From NCBI RefSeq assembly GCF_025506355.1, contig NZ_JANZYP010000021.1, forward strand, positions 51,768-115,767: a DNA stretch of 64,000 bases. Reading direction: 5' to 3'. Shown piece after piece: positions 42,201 through 51,591 of this stretch (position 1 is the stretch's first letter; the number at the start of each line of letters is the position of its first letter). A program made the translations under genes and the position numbers. The notes under the pieces were generated by a model. It searched no databases and was not told the DNA's origin. It worked only from the letters and a program-made list of their open reading frames with translations. Source of the stretch: Sphaerisporangium corydalis (GTDB lineage: Bacteria; Actinomycetota; Actinomycetes; Streptosporangiales; Streptosporangiaceae).

Positions 42201-43531
42201 GGCACCGGCCCCGGCGCGGCCCCGTAGGCCGCGTGGTCGCTGATGTCGATCTTCGAGCGGTCGGGCAGCAGCAGGGTGGCGGTGAAGCCGACGACCGCTC
42301 CGATCATCATGAAGATCGCGATGGCCTGCCACCCGTAGTCGTGCAGCAGCCAGGTCGCGATCAGCGGCGCCGGGCCGCCGGCGATCACCGAGGAGAGCTG
42401 GTACCCAAGGCCCGCGCCGCCGTACCGCAGGCCGGTCGGGAAGCTCTCGGCGATCAGGGCCGCCTGCGGGCCGTACTCCATGGAGTGCTGCACCTGCGCC
42501 AGGATGATCGTCACCAGCACCACGGCCGTGATGGCGGTGTTGAGCAGGATGAAGTACGGGAAGGCGATCACCGCGAGCAGCACCGCGCCAGCGGCGTACA
42601 CCTTGCGGCGGCCGATCCGGTCGCTGAGGTGGCCGAACGCGGGGATGGCGGCCAGCTCGACCACGGCGGCGCAGGTCACCGCCGCCAGCACGAAGCTCCG
42701 CGACAGGCCGACCTCCTTGACCACGTAGGTCAGCGCGAAGGTGGTGAAGATGTAGAACGGGAGCTGCTCGGAGGCGCGCACCAGGGCGCTCAGCACGACC
42801 TCCTTCGGGTGCTTCCTGACCACCTCCACCACGGGCCGCCTGGCCACCTGGCGGCTTCTGAGGACCTCGGCGAACAGCGGGGTCTCCATCACCCGCAGCC
42901 GCACCCACAGGCCCACAGCGACCAGCACGACGCTCGCCAGGAACGGCACCCGCCAGCCCCACTCGACGAACGTGTCGCCGCCGGACGTCGCCAGCAGCGA
43001 CATCATCCCGGTGCCGAGGATGAGGCCGATCGGCACGCCGGTCTGCGGCCAGCTCGCCATCAGCCCGCGCCTGCGCTGGTCGCCCCACTCCATGGACAGC
43101 AGCACCGACCCGCTCCACTCGCCGCCGACCGCGATGCCCTGAAGGATCCGCAGCAGGACGAGCAGGATGGGCGCGGCCACGCCGATGGACGCCGTGCCGG
43201 GGAGCACGCCGATGAGGGCGCTGGAGACGCCCATGAGCACGAGCGTGACGATGAGGGTGGCCTTGCGGCCGATGCGGTCCCCCCAGTGCCCGAAGATGGC
43301 GGCGCCCACGGGCCGCGCGGCGAAGCCCACGGCGTAGGTCGCGAAGGAGGAGAGGGTCCCGGCGTACTCGCTCGACTCGGGGAAGAAGACCTGGGGGAAG
43401 ACGATCGCCGCCGCCGTCCCGTACAGGAAGAAGTCGTACCACTCGATGGCCGTGCCGACGACGCTCGCGAGGGCGGCCCTGCGGACCTGGGACCGCCGGT
43501 CCATTGTGGGGGGTTCGCTGTCGGAGAGCAC
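42197..43531 (-). CDS. MFS transporter, metabolite:H+ symporter (MHS) family
   Basis: 444 residues from the GTG at 43531, preceded by AGGAGG; longer readings to 43573 are less likely. Twelve predicted membrane helices. MHS hallmarks: SVVGTAIEWYDFFLYGTAA at the first helix, GHWGDRIGRK in loop 2-3, QGIAVGGEWSGSVLLSMEW and the long cytoplasmic central loop. Relatives move citrate, shikimate, alpha-ketoglutarate or betaine by proton symport; the substrate cannot be predicted. Convergent with nadK. Confidence 0.88.
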   Translation of the reverse strand: MLSDSEPPTMDRRSQVRRAALASVVGTAIEWYDFFLYGTAAAIVFPQVFFPESSEYAGTLSSFATYAVGFAARPVGAAIFGHWGDRIGRKATLIVTLVLMGVSSALIGVLPGTASIGVAAPILLVLLRILQGIAVGGEWSGSVLLSMEWGDQRRRGLMASWPQTGVPIGLILGTGMMSLLATSGGDTFVEWGWRVPFLASVVLVAVGLWVRLRVMETPLFAEVLRSRQVARRPVVEVVRKHPKEVVLSALVRASEQLPFYIFTTFALTYVVKEVGLSRSFVLAAVTCAAVVELAAIPAFGHLSDRIGRRKVYAAGAVLLAVIAFPYFILLNTAITAVVLVTIILAQVQHSMEYGPQAALIAESFPTGLRYGGAGLGYQLSSVIAGGPAPLIATWLLHDYGWQAIAIFMMIGAVVGFTATLLLPDRSKIDISDHAAYGAAPGPVP

Positions 43532-43770
43532 TTCTCCTCCTGGCGATACGGGGATGGTGACTGCGATCTTCACTCCGGACGACCGGGGATTTCAAGAGGC
43601 CGATATGAGGAGTTTCACCATCACCGGATTCTCCCTGTGCGCGCGGACCGGCAAGCGGTCCGCGCGCGCGGGCGCCAGGGTCAGGGCGCGGGCGACCGGA
43701 GGATCGGGACGTGGGGGTTCGCGGGGCCGGAGCGCGGGCGCCGTGAGGTCGGAGCGTGGGTGCGGCGGGG

Positions 43771-44739
43771 TCAGGGCAGCAGCGCGCGGCGCAGGGCCGC
43801 CACCCGGCCGGCGGTCGCGCGGCGGCTGACCCCCGCGTCCGGGACCACCATGTCGAAGCCGTGGAAGGCGCCGGGGTAGAGGTGGAACTCGGTGGACACC
43901 CCCGCCTGGGCGAGCCGCCGCGCGTAGTCCAGGCACTCGTCGCGGAAGACCTCCAGCTCGCCGACGTCCACGAACGCGGGCGGCAGCCCCGACAGGTCGG
44001 CCGCCCTGGCGGGCGCCGCGTACTGCGACACCTCCTCGCCGCCCGCGGCCTCCCCGAGCAGCGCCCCCCACCCGAAGATGTTGGCGCCCCGGTTCCAGGT
44101 GATCGCCTCGGTGAACTCCCCGCTGGACGGGGTGGTGTTCCGGTCGTCGAGCATCGGATAGACCAGGAGCTGGTACGCGATGGCGGGGCCGCCGCGGTCG
44201 CGGGCCAGCAGGACGGTGCCGGCCGCGAGCCCGCCGCCCGCGCTCGCGCCGCCCACGGCGAGGCGGCCGGCGTCGACGCCCAGTTCCCCGGCGTTCTTGG
44301 CCGTCCAGACCAGGCCCGCGTAGCAGTCCTCCACGGGCGCCGGGTGGGGGTGCTCGGGCGCGAGGCGGTAGTCGACCGACACCACCACGCACCCCACCTC
44401 CTCGGCGTACCGGGACATGGAGGCGTCGTCCATCTCCACCATCCCGATCACCATGCCGCCGCCGTGGATCCAGTACAGGCAGGGCAGCGGCCCCTCCGCC
44501 GCCTCGGGGCGGTACACGCGGACCCGGATGTCGGGATCGCCGTCCGGTCCCGGCACCCACCGGTCCTCGGCCACCACTCCGGGGCGGACCGCGGACGGCA
44601 TGGCCGCGAACGCCTCGGCCATCGCACGGCGCAGGCCCGCCAGCTCGCCCGGGGGCATGCGGGCCAGGTCGGTGGGCGGCAGGAAGGCGTGCTCCAGCCC
44701 GGCGGCGAGTTCGGCGTCGAGGTTTCGGTGAAGCGGCAT
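43771..44739 (-). CDS. Alpha/beta hydrolase, HSL-type carboxylesterase (family IV)
   Basis: 322 residues, no signal peptide. HGGG oxyanion motif (92-95), nucleophile Ser166 in GGASAGGG, acid near 258-267 (FVDVGELEVFRDE) and His293 in PGAFHGFDM. Such enzymes hydrolyse short acyl esters or lactone-like compounds; the natural substrate is unknown. Preceded on the same strand by the DUF3618 gene with a 103-base gap, so possibly expressed separately. Confidence 0.9.
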   Translation of the reverse strand: MPLHRNLDAELAAGLEHAFLPPTDLARMPPGELAGLRRAMAEAFAAMPSAVRPGVVAEDRWVPGPDGDPDIRVRVYRPEAAEGPLPCLYWIHGGGMVIGMVEMDDASMSRYAEEVGCVVVSVDYRLAPEHPHPAPVEDCYAGLVWTAKNAGELGVDAGRLAVGGASAGGGLAAGTVLLARDRGGPAIAYQLLVYPMLDDRNTTPSSGEFTEAITWNRGANIFGWGALLGEAAGGEEVSQYAAPARAADLSGLPPAFVDVGELEVFRDECLDYARRLAQAGVSTEFHLYPGAFHGFDMVVPDAGVSRRATAGRVAALRRALLP

Positions 44740-44842
44740 GATGTCGGTCCCCTCGTGGGCGTGGGCGGGCCGGTGACGGCGCCCGGCCGCCGGCTCGGGA
44801 CCGTGACCGCCCGGTGCGGGCCCTCGCCCGCGCCGGTCGCCG

Positions 44843-45520
44843 TCAGTGGCGGCGGCGAGGGCGCCGTTCCATCATGTTCAGCACTCCCGCTCCCGCCATC
44901 ATCGCCCCGCCCGCGGCGATGATCAATTCCGGGCGGCGCCGGGCGTGCGCCGACATCCGCTCCGCCGCGCCCCGGATCCGCTCAGGGACGGCCCGCCGTT
45001 CCATGCCCATGGGGCCGGGGCCCATGCCGGACGAGCCCGTGCGCGTGACGGGCGGACCCGCGTCCATGCGCCCCGGGCGTGCGGCGGCGCCGCGGAGCCG
45101 GCCGGCCATAGCGGCGGCCTTGCCCCGGGCGGCGAGCCCGGTCCTGGCCATCCGCCGCCGCGCCCGCGCCTTCACGTCGGCCTTCTGCGCCAGCGCCTCG
45201 ACCGTGAGGCCGAGGTCCTCCCGGGTCTGGACGATCTCGCCGCGCAGCCGGTCCTCCTCCGAGAGCCTCGGCCGCCTGTGGTGCCGCTCGGGCGGGGCCT
45301 CCGGCGCCTCCTGGAGGTCCGGTTCCGACAGCCCCGCCAGAGGATCTCCCCGGCCGTGACTGACGACGGGCTTGACGAACGGCTTGTGCGGCGCGGTGAC
45401 CTGCGGGACGTTCAGCGAGGGGCCGATGGACTCGGGTGTGGCCGTGCCCGGCTCCTGCCGGCGCAGGCCCACCTCGCCCGCGGTGGGGCGGGGCTCGGGT
45501 GTGGGATCGGTTTCCGTCAT
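44843..45520 (-). CDS. DUF3618-containing membrane-associated protein
   Basis: 225 residues. Acidic/Pro-rich N terminus, then the DUF3618 motif LRGEIVQTREDLGLTVEALAQKADVK (about 92-117; only core named here), a basic Ala/Arg-rich stretch, and a C-terminal hydrophobic helix (about 197-215, LIIAAGGAMMAGAGVL) with an arginine tail. ATG overlaps the stop of the holin-like gene (ATGA), so both are in one operon. DUF3618 plus YqjE-like pairs are common stress-associated envelope genes in actinobacteria; precise function is unknown. Confidence 0.8.
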   Translation of the reverse strand: MTETDPTPEPRPTAGEVGLRRQEPGTATPESIGPSLNVPQVTAPHKPFVKPVVSHGRGDPLAGLSEPDLQEAPEAPPERHHRRPRLSEEDRLRGEIVQTREDLGLTVEALAQKADVKARARRRMARTGLAARGKAAAMAGRLRGAAARPGRMDAGPPVTRTGSSGMGPGPMGMERRAVPERIRGAAERMSAHARRRPELIIAAGGAMMAGAGVLNMMERRPRRRH

Positions 45521-45942
45521 CGGTGCGCACTCTCCTTGACTACGTCGACGTCGGCCCGCAGGCCGCGCATCGCCTCCTGAGGAAGGGGCGGGGTGGCCTT
45601 GGCCACCTGGCTCCGGCCGGCCAGGGCGAGCACGCCCGCGAGGACCAGGAGCGCGACGCCCACGACGGCGGCGGCGATCCAGGGCGAGAGCACGTGGGCG
45701 ACCAGAAGGATCACCGCGGCGACCAGGGCGGCGCCCCCGTACAGTGCCACGACCCCGGCGCCGCCGAACAGTCCCGCGCCGAGCCCGGCGCGGCGGCCCT
45801 TGCGGGTGAGCTCCATGGTGGCCAGGCGGATCTCGTCCCGTACCAGCCGGGACACCTCCTCGGACAGGTGCTTGATCAGCTCGGAGGTCGAGAGGGAGGA
45901 GTACGGGTTGGTCATGGCCCGCGATTCCTTCAGTGTGGTCAT
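45517..45942 (-). CDS. Phage holin-like (DUF1469/YqjE) family membrane protein
   Basis: 141 residues from ATG 45942, preceded by GGAAGGGAAG. N-terminal amphipathic helix (SELIKHLSEEVSRLVRDEIR), then two membrane helices (about 55-78 and 82-108). Named for similarity to holin superfamily III but widely found as a chromosomal housekeeping or stress membrane protein, without phage genes here. Operon with the DUF3618 gene. Confidence 0.85.
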   Translation of the reverse strand: MTTLKESRAMTNPYSSLSTSELIKHLSEEVSRLVRDEIRLATMELTRKGRRAGLGAGLFGGAGVVALYGGAALVAAVILLVAHVLSPWIAAAVVGVALLVLAGVLALAGRSQVAKATPPLPQEAMRGLRADVDVVKESAHR

Positions 45943-46056
45943 GGCGTCTTCCCTTCCTTTCCGCGGCGCACCGCCGGCGCGCGCCCCGCGTGAGCCGCTG
46001 AGGCGCGCAGCGGGTGCGGCGCGGGCAGGGCGCCACACCCGGAGATCGCTGGGCCA

Positions 46057-46479
46057 CTACTTCATAGGCATCTTCCGGCTGCCCACGGCCATCGCGCCCA
46101 GCCCGAGCAGCAGGATGACGATGCCGGTGACGACGTTGTTCCAGATCGATCCGGTCGTGTGCGATCGAATGATCCACGGTGACAGGATCGTCCAGACGCC
46201 CAGGATCGGGGCGATCCACGTGAGGCCGTACGTGCGGCCGAACGCGGACGCGAACCCGAGGGCGAGCGCGGCCAGTGCCAGGCCGGTGACCATGTTGCTC
46301 ACCGACAGCCGGGACAGGCGGTCGAATCCCACCACCCATGGAGAGATCGCGAGGTAGAGCCCCGCGAGAAGGGTCAGTCCATCGATCACCTGCGCCGCCA
46401 TGCTGGAACTCGCCCGCTCGTACTGGGCTCGCATCGCGACGATGTCAGGATGCGCTTCCAGACCGGTCGGTCTAGTCAT
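46057..46479 (-). CDS. SPW-repeat membrane protein
   Basis: 140 residues from ATG 46479; in-frame ATGs at 46503 and 46539 are alternatives with no better ribosome site. Four membrane helices with two SPW motifs (ISPWVVGF and LSPWIIR), diagnostic of this uncharacterised family. Located upstream of the holin-like/DUF3618 pair on the same strand, as part of a small group of stress-type membrane proteins. A GGGTAT -10-like element and a perfect palindrome lie upstream. Confidence 0.85.
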   Translation of the reverse strand: MTRPTGLEAHPDIVAMRAQYERASSSMAAQVIDGLTLLAGLYLAISPWVVGFDRLSRLSVSNMVTGLALAALALGFASAFGRTYGLTWIAPILGVWTILSPWIIRSHTTGSIWNNVVTGIVILLLGLGAMAVGSRKMPMK

Positions 46480-46546
46480 GACCTCACCCGCCTTCCGAAT
46501 CATGACGCAGAACGGATCAATGACGCCATACCCCTGCAAATCGCCC

Positions 46547-46559
46547 GGTCACGGTGACC
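46547..46559. promoter_or_regulatory. Perfect 13-base palindrome upstream of the SPW gene
   Basis: GGTCACGGTGACC, symmetric around one base, lies about 70 bases upstream of the SPW start. On the minus strand GGGTAT follows it by about 16 bases, a possible -10 box of a stress sigma factor. Candidate operator. Confidence 0.4.
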
Positions 46560-46677
46560 AGGGCAAACGTTTCGGCTGGGGATGGCCGATCATTCCATTC
46601 CGGGCACGCCTCCGGCCGGGACGGCGCCCGCCCGGCAGGCGGGGCCGCCCCGGCCGGAGTGCCGGCGGGGCCCTCGG

Positions 46678-49626
46678 TCAGGTCCCGTAGACGCTGAGGT
46701 CCCACAGCGAGTAGCCGTACGCGGTCAGCCCCCGCTGGGTGCCGTACACGCGCACGTACCGCCCGGTGCCGGACACGGTGAGGTCGTCGACCCCTCCGTC
46801 GCCGCCGGCCGTGGCGTAGACGCTGGTCCACGTCGCGTTGTCCGGCGAGGTCTGGACCTGGTACGCCCGCCCGTAGGCGGCCTCCCAGTTCAGCCTGACC
46901 CGGTTGATCGGGTGCGACGCCCCGAGGTCCACGGTGATCCACTGCGGGTCGGCGTACAGGCTCCCCCAGCGGGTCGCCGCGTCGCCGTCCACCGCGTTCG
47001 CCCCGACCAGGACGCCGCCGGTCTCCACGCTGGACACCGTGACCGGCCGTCCCCGCGCCAGGTCGCTCGACCCGGCGGGCGGCGTGCCGACCCCGGCGCC
47101 GCCGAAGGTGTAGCCGTCGACGTCGTACAGCGCGCCGGTGCCGCCGGTGAACACCAGGTACAGATCGTGCGTCCCGTCGTCCGGCCTGGTGACCGGGGCC
47201 GTGAGCTCGACGTAGTTGTCCCACCCGCCGGTGCCGGCGACCGCGACGCGCGCGACCTCGGGGCCGGTCGGTGAGTCGAAGCGGAACGACAGCGTCCCGC
47301 CCGCGCTGGCGGAGGACACGCGCGCCTTGACCGAGGTGATCCCCTTCAGGCTGACCGCGTGGTGCCTCACCCACTCGCCGCTCTGGATGTCACCGAGCCT
47401 CTTGCCGCCCTCGGCCGCGGCCTGGTCGATCACCTTCGGGCCGTTGAGCTGGGCGTAGTGCTCGGCCTGCCACTGCTTGGGCCACAGGGTGATCTCCCTC
47501 TCACCGGTGAGCGGGACCGTGCCGGTCGCCCCCCTGTCGGTGTAGGAGGAGCGCAGGACGAAGAACTGCGTCGCGTCGAGCCCGGCGTGGATCGGACCGG
47601 TGTTGACGGTGAAGCCGCAGCCGGTGCCCTGGCCCTCCTCGTGGGCGTGCTCCTGGTGCCCGAGCGCGGCCCTGATGACGACGCTGGCGCACGGGACGGT
47701 GCCGTCCTGGGGGTCGGTCGCGCCCGCGGTGGAGGTCAGGTCGTCGCCCCAGCTGTAGGTGCCCCCGGCGGGCAGGCCCGACAGGGTGACCACCGGGCGG
47801 TTGTTGCCCACCACGATGGGGAGCAGCACCGTGCCGCTGTGGCCGTTGCCGTCGCTCACGGTGAGCCGCGCCCGCTTGTCCCCGTTGGTGGTGTAGGTGA
47901 AGGACGGGTTGGCCGCCGTGGAGTCGGTGGTCCCGTTGTTGTCGAAGTCCCAGGCGTAGGTGATCGGGTCGCCGTCGGGGTCGGAGCTGCCGGCGCTGGA
48001 GAAGGCGACGGTGAGCGGCGTCAGCCCGTTGTCCTTGTCGGACCTGGCCACCGCGATCGGCGACCGCCCGCCCTGCACATAGTTGATCTTGTACAGGCCG
48101 GCGTCGGCGGCGCCGGAGAAGTAGCCGCTGCCGTACTCCAGCAGGTACAGCGAGCCGTCGGGGCCGAACTCCATGTCGATCGGGTGCACGAGGTTCATGC
48201 CCGCGAGCACCGGCTCGATGACCGAGGGGGCGCCGGTGACGGGGTCGCCGTTGCCGAACTGCACCTCCTTGATCCAGTTACGGCAGTACTCGGAGATGAG
48301 CCACTTGCCGTCGTAGTAGGCGGGCCACTTGTTCGGCGAGGCGAGGCTCGCGTTGTAGTGGTAGACCTCGGTGTGGTTGGGCGAGCCGCAGCCGCCCGGG
48401 TTGTCCAGGGCCGGCCACTCCTTGCTGCCGCCGTGCTGCTCCCACACCAGTGCCGGCTTGGTCGGGGGAAGCTGCTGCAGCCCGGTGTTGCGCGGCGAGT
48501 TGTTCACCGGCCCGGTCGTGCCCCCGCAGGGGAACCAGCCGCGCGGCGCGTTCGCCGCGAAGTCCCAGTCGTTGTAGGCGACGTTCGGGCCGGCGCAGTA
48601 CGGCCAGCCGTAGTTGCCCGGTCCGGTGGCGCGGTTGAACTCGTCGTAGGCGGCGGGCCCCCGGTTGGCGATGGTGGCCCCGGCGTCCGCGCCGACCTCG
48701 CCCCAGTACAGGGTGTTGCCTGCCTGCTTGTCGACCCAGACGCGGTACGGGTTGCGGTTGCCCATGATGTAGATCTCGGGGCGGGTCGAGGCCGTGCCCT
48801 GCGGGAACAGGTTGCCCGCCGGGATGGTGTAGGTGCCGTCGCCCTCCGGGTGGATCCGGTTGATCTTGCCGCGGAGGTCGTTGGTGTTGCCCGCGGTGCG
48901 CCCCGCGTCGTACTGGGGGTTGCGGCCGGTCCGCTCGTCGATGGGCGCCATGCCGGCGGAGTCGCCGCCGGAGTTGGTGTTGTCGCCCACCGCGAAGTAC
49001 AGGTTGCCGTTGGAGTCCCAGGTCATCGACCCGGCCGAGTGGCAGCACAGGTCACGTTCGGTCGGCCACTGGATGATCATGTCCTCGGAGGCGGGGTCCA
49101 GGACGTTGGTGGAGGTGTTGAGCGTGAACCGCGAGATCCGGTTGACCAGCGGCGTCGCCACCGGCGAGTAGAACAGGAACACCCAGTGGTTGGTGGCGAA
49201 CTGCGGGTGCAGGGTGATGCCGATGAGCCCGTCCTCGAACCGGGCGTCGAGCTGGAGCGTCAGCGCGACCGTGGTCGCCCGGGTGGCCGGGTTGTACAGC
49301 CGCACCTGGCCGCCGCCCGAGCTGGAACCCCGGTTGATGTACAGGACCTTGCCGTCGGGAAGCACCGACAGCTCGATGGGCTCGCCCATCGACAGCCCGC
49401 CGTCCAGCTTCACCTTCTCGAAACCGCTGGTCGGCGGCGGGGCGAGCAGGGCGGACGCGGAAGCGGGGACGGCGGCGGGCGGCAGGGCGGGGGTCGCCGC
49501 GGAGGCGGGCGGCAGGGCGGGGGTCGCCGCGGGGGCGGCGGCGAAGGACGCGGACGGGGTCGCGACGGCGGCGAGGGCCACCACGACCGCGCCGGCGAGC
49601 ACGCGAAGGCGTGCCGAAACGGACAC
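46678..49626 (-). CDS. Secreted PQQ-dependent sugar dehydrogenase with PKD, CBM6-like and F5/8C domains
   Basis: 982 residues. Signal peptide (about 1-30), Pro/Ala linker with repeated TPALPPA, six-bladed soluble glucose-dehydrogenase-type propeller (about 65-520: GLIGITLHPQFATNHWVF, MGNRNPYRVWVD, YGWPYCAGPN), PKD domain (about 525-612, DPDGDPITYAWDFDNNG), linking region, CBM6-like domain (about 715-845, YAQLNGPK ... GEWVRH) and a C-terminal discoidin/F5/8C domain (about 855-982). Likely oxidises or binds glycans outside the cell. GTG start with GGAG six bases upstream, 37 bases after the ThuA gene: one operon. Confidence 0.88.
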   Translation of the reverse strand: MSVSARLRVLAGAVVVALAAVATPSASFAAAPAATPALPPASAATPALPPAAVPASASALLAPPPTSGFEKVKLDGGLSMGEPIELSVLPDGKVLYINRGSSSGGGQVRLYNPATRATTVALTLQLDARFEDGLIGITLHPQFATNHWVFLFYSPVATPLVNRISRFTLNTSTNVLDPASEDMIIQWPTERDLCCHSAGSMTWDSNGNLYFAVGDNTNSGGDSAGMAPIDERTGRNPQYDAGRTAGNTNDLRGKINRIHPEGDGTYTIPAGNLFPQGTASTRPEIYIMGNRNPYRVWVDKQAGNTLYWGEVGADAGATIANRGPAAYDEFNRATGPGNYGWPYCAGPNVAYNDWDFAANAPRGWFPCGGTTGPVNNSPRNTGLQQLPPTKPALVWEQHGGSKEWPALDNPGGCGSPNHTEVYHYNASLASPNKWPAYYDGKWLISEYCRNWIKEVQFGNGDPVTGAPSVIEPVLAGMNLVHPIDMEFGPDGSLYLLEYGSGYFSGAADAGLYKINYVQGGRSPIAVARSDKDNGLTPLTVAFSSAGSSDPDGDPITYAWDFDNNGTTDSTAANPSFTYTTNGDKRARLTVSDGNGHSGTVLLPIVVGNNRPVVTLSGLPAGGTYSWGDDLTSTAGATDPQDGTVPCASVVIRAALGHQEHAHEEGQGTGCGFTVNTGPIHAGLDATQFFVLRSSYTDRGATGTVPLTGEREITLWPKQWQAEHYAQLNGPKVIDQAAAEGGKRLGDIQSGEWVRHHAVSLKGITSVKARVSSASAGGTLSFRFDSPTGPEVARVAVAGTGGWDNYVELTAPVTRPDDGTHDLYLVFTGGTGALYDVDGYTFGGAGVGTPPAGSSDLARGRPVTVSSVETGGVLVGANAVDGDAATRWGSLYADPQWITVDLGASHPINRVRLNWEAAYGRAYQVQTSPDNATWTSVYATAGGDGGVDDLTVSGTGRYVRVYGTQRGLTAYGYSLWDLSVYGT

Positions 49627-49663
49627 GAAGACTCCAGGGGGGTGTGATGGGGTGGAGTTCGGC

Positions 49664-51418
49664 TCAGGTGCCGTAGACGTTCAGGTCCCAGAGGGAGTAG
49701 CCCCACTGGGTGGCCCGCTGGGTGCCGTAGACGCGCACGTAGCGGCCTGACCCGGTGAGCGTCACGTCGTCGATGCCGCCGTCCCCGGTGGTCGTGGAGT
49801 AGATCGTCGTCCAGGTGGAGTTGTCGGGCGAGGTCTGGATCTGGTAGGCGCGCCCGTAGGCGGTCTCCCAGTTCAGCCTGACCCGGTTCAGGGTGCGCGT
49901 CGCGCCGAGGTCGACGCTGATCCACTGGGGGTCGGTGTAGGCGCTGCCCCAGCGGGTGGTCAGGTTGCCGTCGACGGCGCCGGCGCCGGCGTGCGGGCTG
50001 CCGGGCTCGACGCTGGAGACGGTGACCGGCCTGCCGCGCGCCAGGTCGGAGACCGTGGTGCCGTCCTGCTTGATCCGGATGTTGCGGTAGTTGATGTCCG
50101 CGCCGTCGCCGTCGTTCTGCACGCCGATGTAGCCGGTGGAGATGGCCCGCGTGCTCGTGTAGTCGTTGATCTTGACGCCGTTGAGGAAGATCTCGACGTG
50201 CCGGCCGTGCAGGGCGACCTCGTAGGTGTTCCAGGAGCCCGGCGGCTTCAGCGCCGCGGCGCGCAGGGTGAGGTCGGGGGCCTTGAAGCTGTAGACGCTT
50301 CCCGTCGTGCGGGTGACGTCGGCGTCGGTGGCGTCGATCTGGATCTCGTGGCCCGCGTCGACCGGCTTCCACGGGTCGCCCTGCGGGTCGGGGAACCCGA
50401 TGAACACCCCGCCGTTGTCGTCGCCGGGCATCATCCAGTCGAGCTTCAGGGAGTAGTCGGCGAAGGTGCTGACCGGGTACCACAGCAGGCCCATGCCGCC
50501 GAAGGAGGTCAGCGTGCCGTCGGCCAGGGTGAAGCCGCCCGGCCCGGCCTGCCGCCAGTTGTTCAGCGTGGCCTGGGTGCCGTCGAACAGCGTGGTGTAC
50601 CCGTTCTCCGGCCGGCAGTCGGCCGGCTTGGCGCCCGCGGCGATCTGGATGCCGCCGAGCAGCATGGTGGTGAAGGTGGGGTCGGCGTAGGACTCCTCGG
50701 TGTGCCCGAGGCCGGTGTACCAGGACCTGCCGCCGCCGTAGTTCTGGCACCAGGTGATGGGGTGGTCGCCCATGGTGCCGCCGGTGTAGGACGCCTCGTC
50801 CAGCCTGGCCAGCACCTTGACGTTGGCGCGCGGGTTGGTGCGGTAGTTGTACCACTCGTCGGTGCGGGTCCAGGCCTGCGGCAGGTGTGAGGTGGAGACG
50901 TTGGACCTGTCCTCCACGCGCACCGTCGCCTGCTGGGTCGCCGGGTGGGAGCTGAACCACGCGCCGACCAGGCCGCCGTACCAGGGCCAGTCGTATTCGG
51001 TGTCGGCCGCCGCGTGCACGCCGACGTACCCGCCGCCGGCCGCGATGTAGCCCTGGAACGCGGTCTGCTGCGCGGCGTTGAGCACGTCGCCGGTGGTGGA
51101 GAGCCAGACGACCGCCTGGTACTGGCGCAGGTTGTCGGTGGTGAACGCCGCCGCGTCCTCGGTGGCCACGACGGTGAACCCGTTGGCGGTGCCGAGCCGC
51201 TGGATGGCCGCGATCCCGTTGGGGATGGAACCGTGCCGGAAGGCGGCGGTCTTGGAGAACACGAGGATCTTGGTCAGCGGGGCCGCCGATGCCGCGACGG
51301 GGACGGACATGAGCGCCGCCAGGGAGAGGGCGAGCGCGAGGGCGGTTCCGAGCAGTTTCCGCAGGGTTCGCAGGGGGCGCCAGGTGAGGGAGGGAGGGAC
51401 GGGGGGGTGGGCGTCCAT
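49664..51418 (-). CDS. Secreted ThuA-like and DUF1080 (3-keto-disaccharide hydrolase) protein with F5/8C domain
   Basis: 584 residues from ATG 51418, preceded by AAGGAA eight bases upstream. Signal peptide (about 1-46), ThuA-like domain (about 50-265: KILVFSKTAAFRHGSI, GGGYVGVHAAADTEYDW, WYTGLGHTEESY), DUF1080 domain (about 275-460: YTTLFDGTQATLNNWRQ, DNGGVFIGFPDP) and discoidin/F5/8C domain (about 462-584). ThuA and DUF1080 enzymes act in 3-keto-sugar metabolism, so with the neighbouring PQQ dehydrogenase this suggests extracellular oxidative glycan breakdown. First gene of the pair. Confidence 0.88.
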   Translation of the reverse strand: MDAHPPVPPSLTWRPLRTLRKLLGTALALALSLAALMSVPVAASAAPLTKILVFSKTAAFRHGSIPNGIAAIQRLGTANGFTVVATEDAAAFTTDNLRQYQAVVWLSTTGDVLNAAQQTAFQGYIAAGGGYVGVHAAADTEYDWPWYGGLVGAWFSSHPATQQATVRVEDRSNVSTSHLPQAWTRTDEWYNYRTNPRANVKVLARLDEASYTGGTMGDHPITWCQNYGGGRSWYTGLGHTEESYADPTFTTMLLGGIQIAAGAKPADCRPENGYTTLFDGTQATLNNWRQAGPGGFTLADGTLTSFGGMGLLWYPVSTFADYSLKLDWMMPGDDNGGVFIGFPDPQGDPWKPVDAGHEIQIDATDADVTRTTGSVYSFKAPDLTLRAAALKPPGSWNTYEVALHGRHVEIFLNGVKINDYTSTRAISTGYIGVQNDGDGADINYRNIRIKQDGTTVSDLARGRPVTVSSVEPGSPHAGAGAVDGNLTTRWGSAYTDPQWISVDLGATRTLNRVRLNWETAYGRAYQIQTSPDNSTWTTIYSTTTGDGGIDDVTLTGSGRYVRVYGTQRATQWGYSLWDLNVYGT

Positions 51419-51511
51419 GACGTATTCCTTCACGAAGGAGGAGCGCGCCGCCGCACCTGTTGGGGAGGGACCGGAAAGGCCTTCCACGTGACTTTCGCCG
51501 CTGTCGACGAA

Positions 51512-51540
51512 ACTTTGACACGTTCGAACGGAAGCGTCAA
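51512..51540 (-). promoter_or_regulatory. Putative promoter and operator of the ThuA/PQQ operon
   Basis: On the minus strand TTGACG (51540-51535) and CAAAGT (51517-51512) are 17 bases apart. The perfect palindrome CGTTCGAACG (51521-51530) lies in the spacer, an ideal place for a repressor. TTTCG (51493-51497) and CGAAA (51508-51512) form a second inverted repeat near the expected start point. Confidence 0.45.
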
Positions 51541-51591
51541 GCTACGCGGAGGCGCAGGTACGGAACACGGGCGACGCATTCGGCCGCCCAT

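Noticed and set aside
44797..44810. DosR-box-like GGGACCGTGACCGC near the esterase gene
   Set aside because: Only one half matches well and it is not clearly in a promoter; likely chance in GC-rich DNA.
45517..45942. Holin as a sign of a prophage
   Set aside because: The DUF1469/YqjE family is a common chromosomal membrane protein and no other phage gene is nearby.
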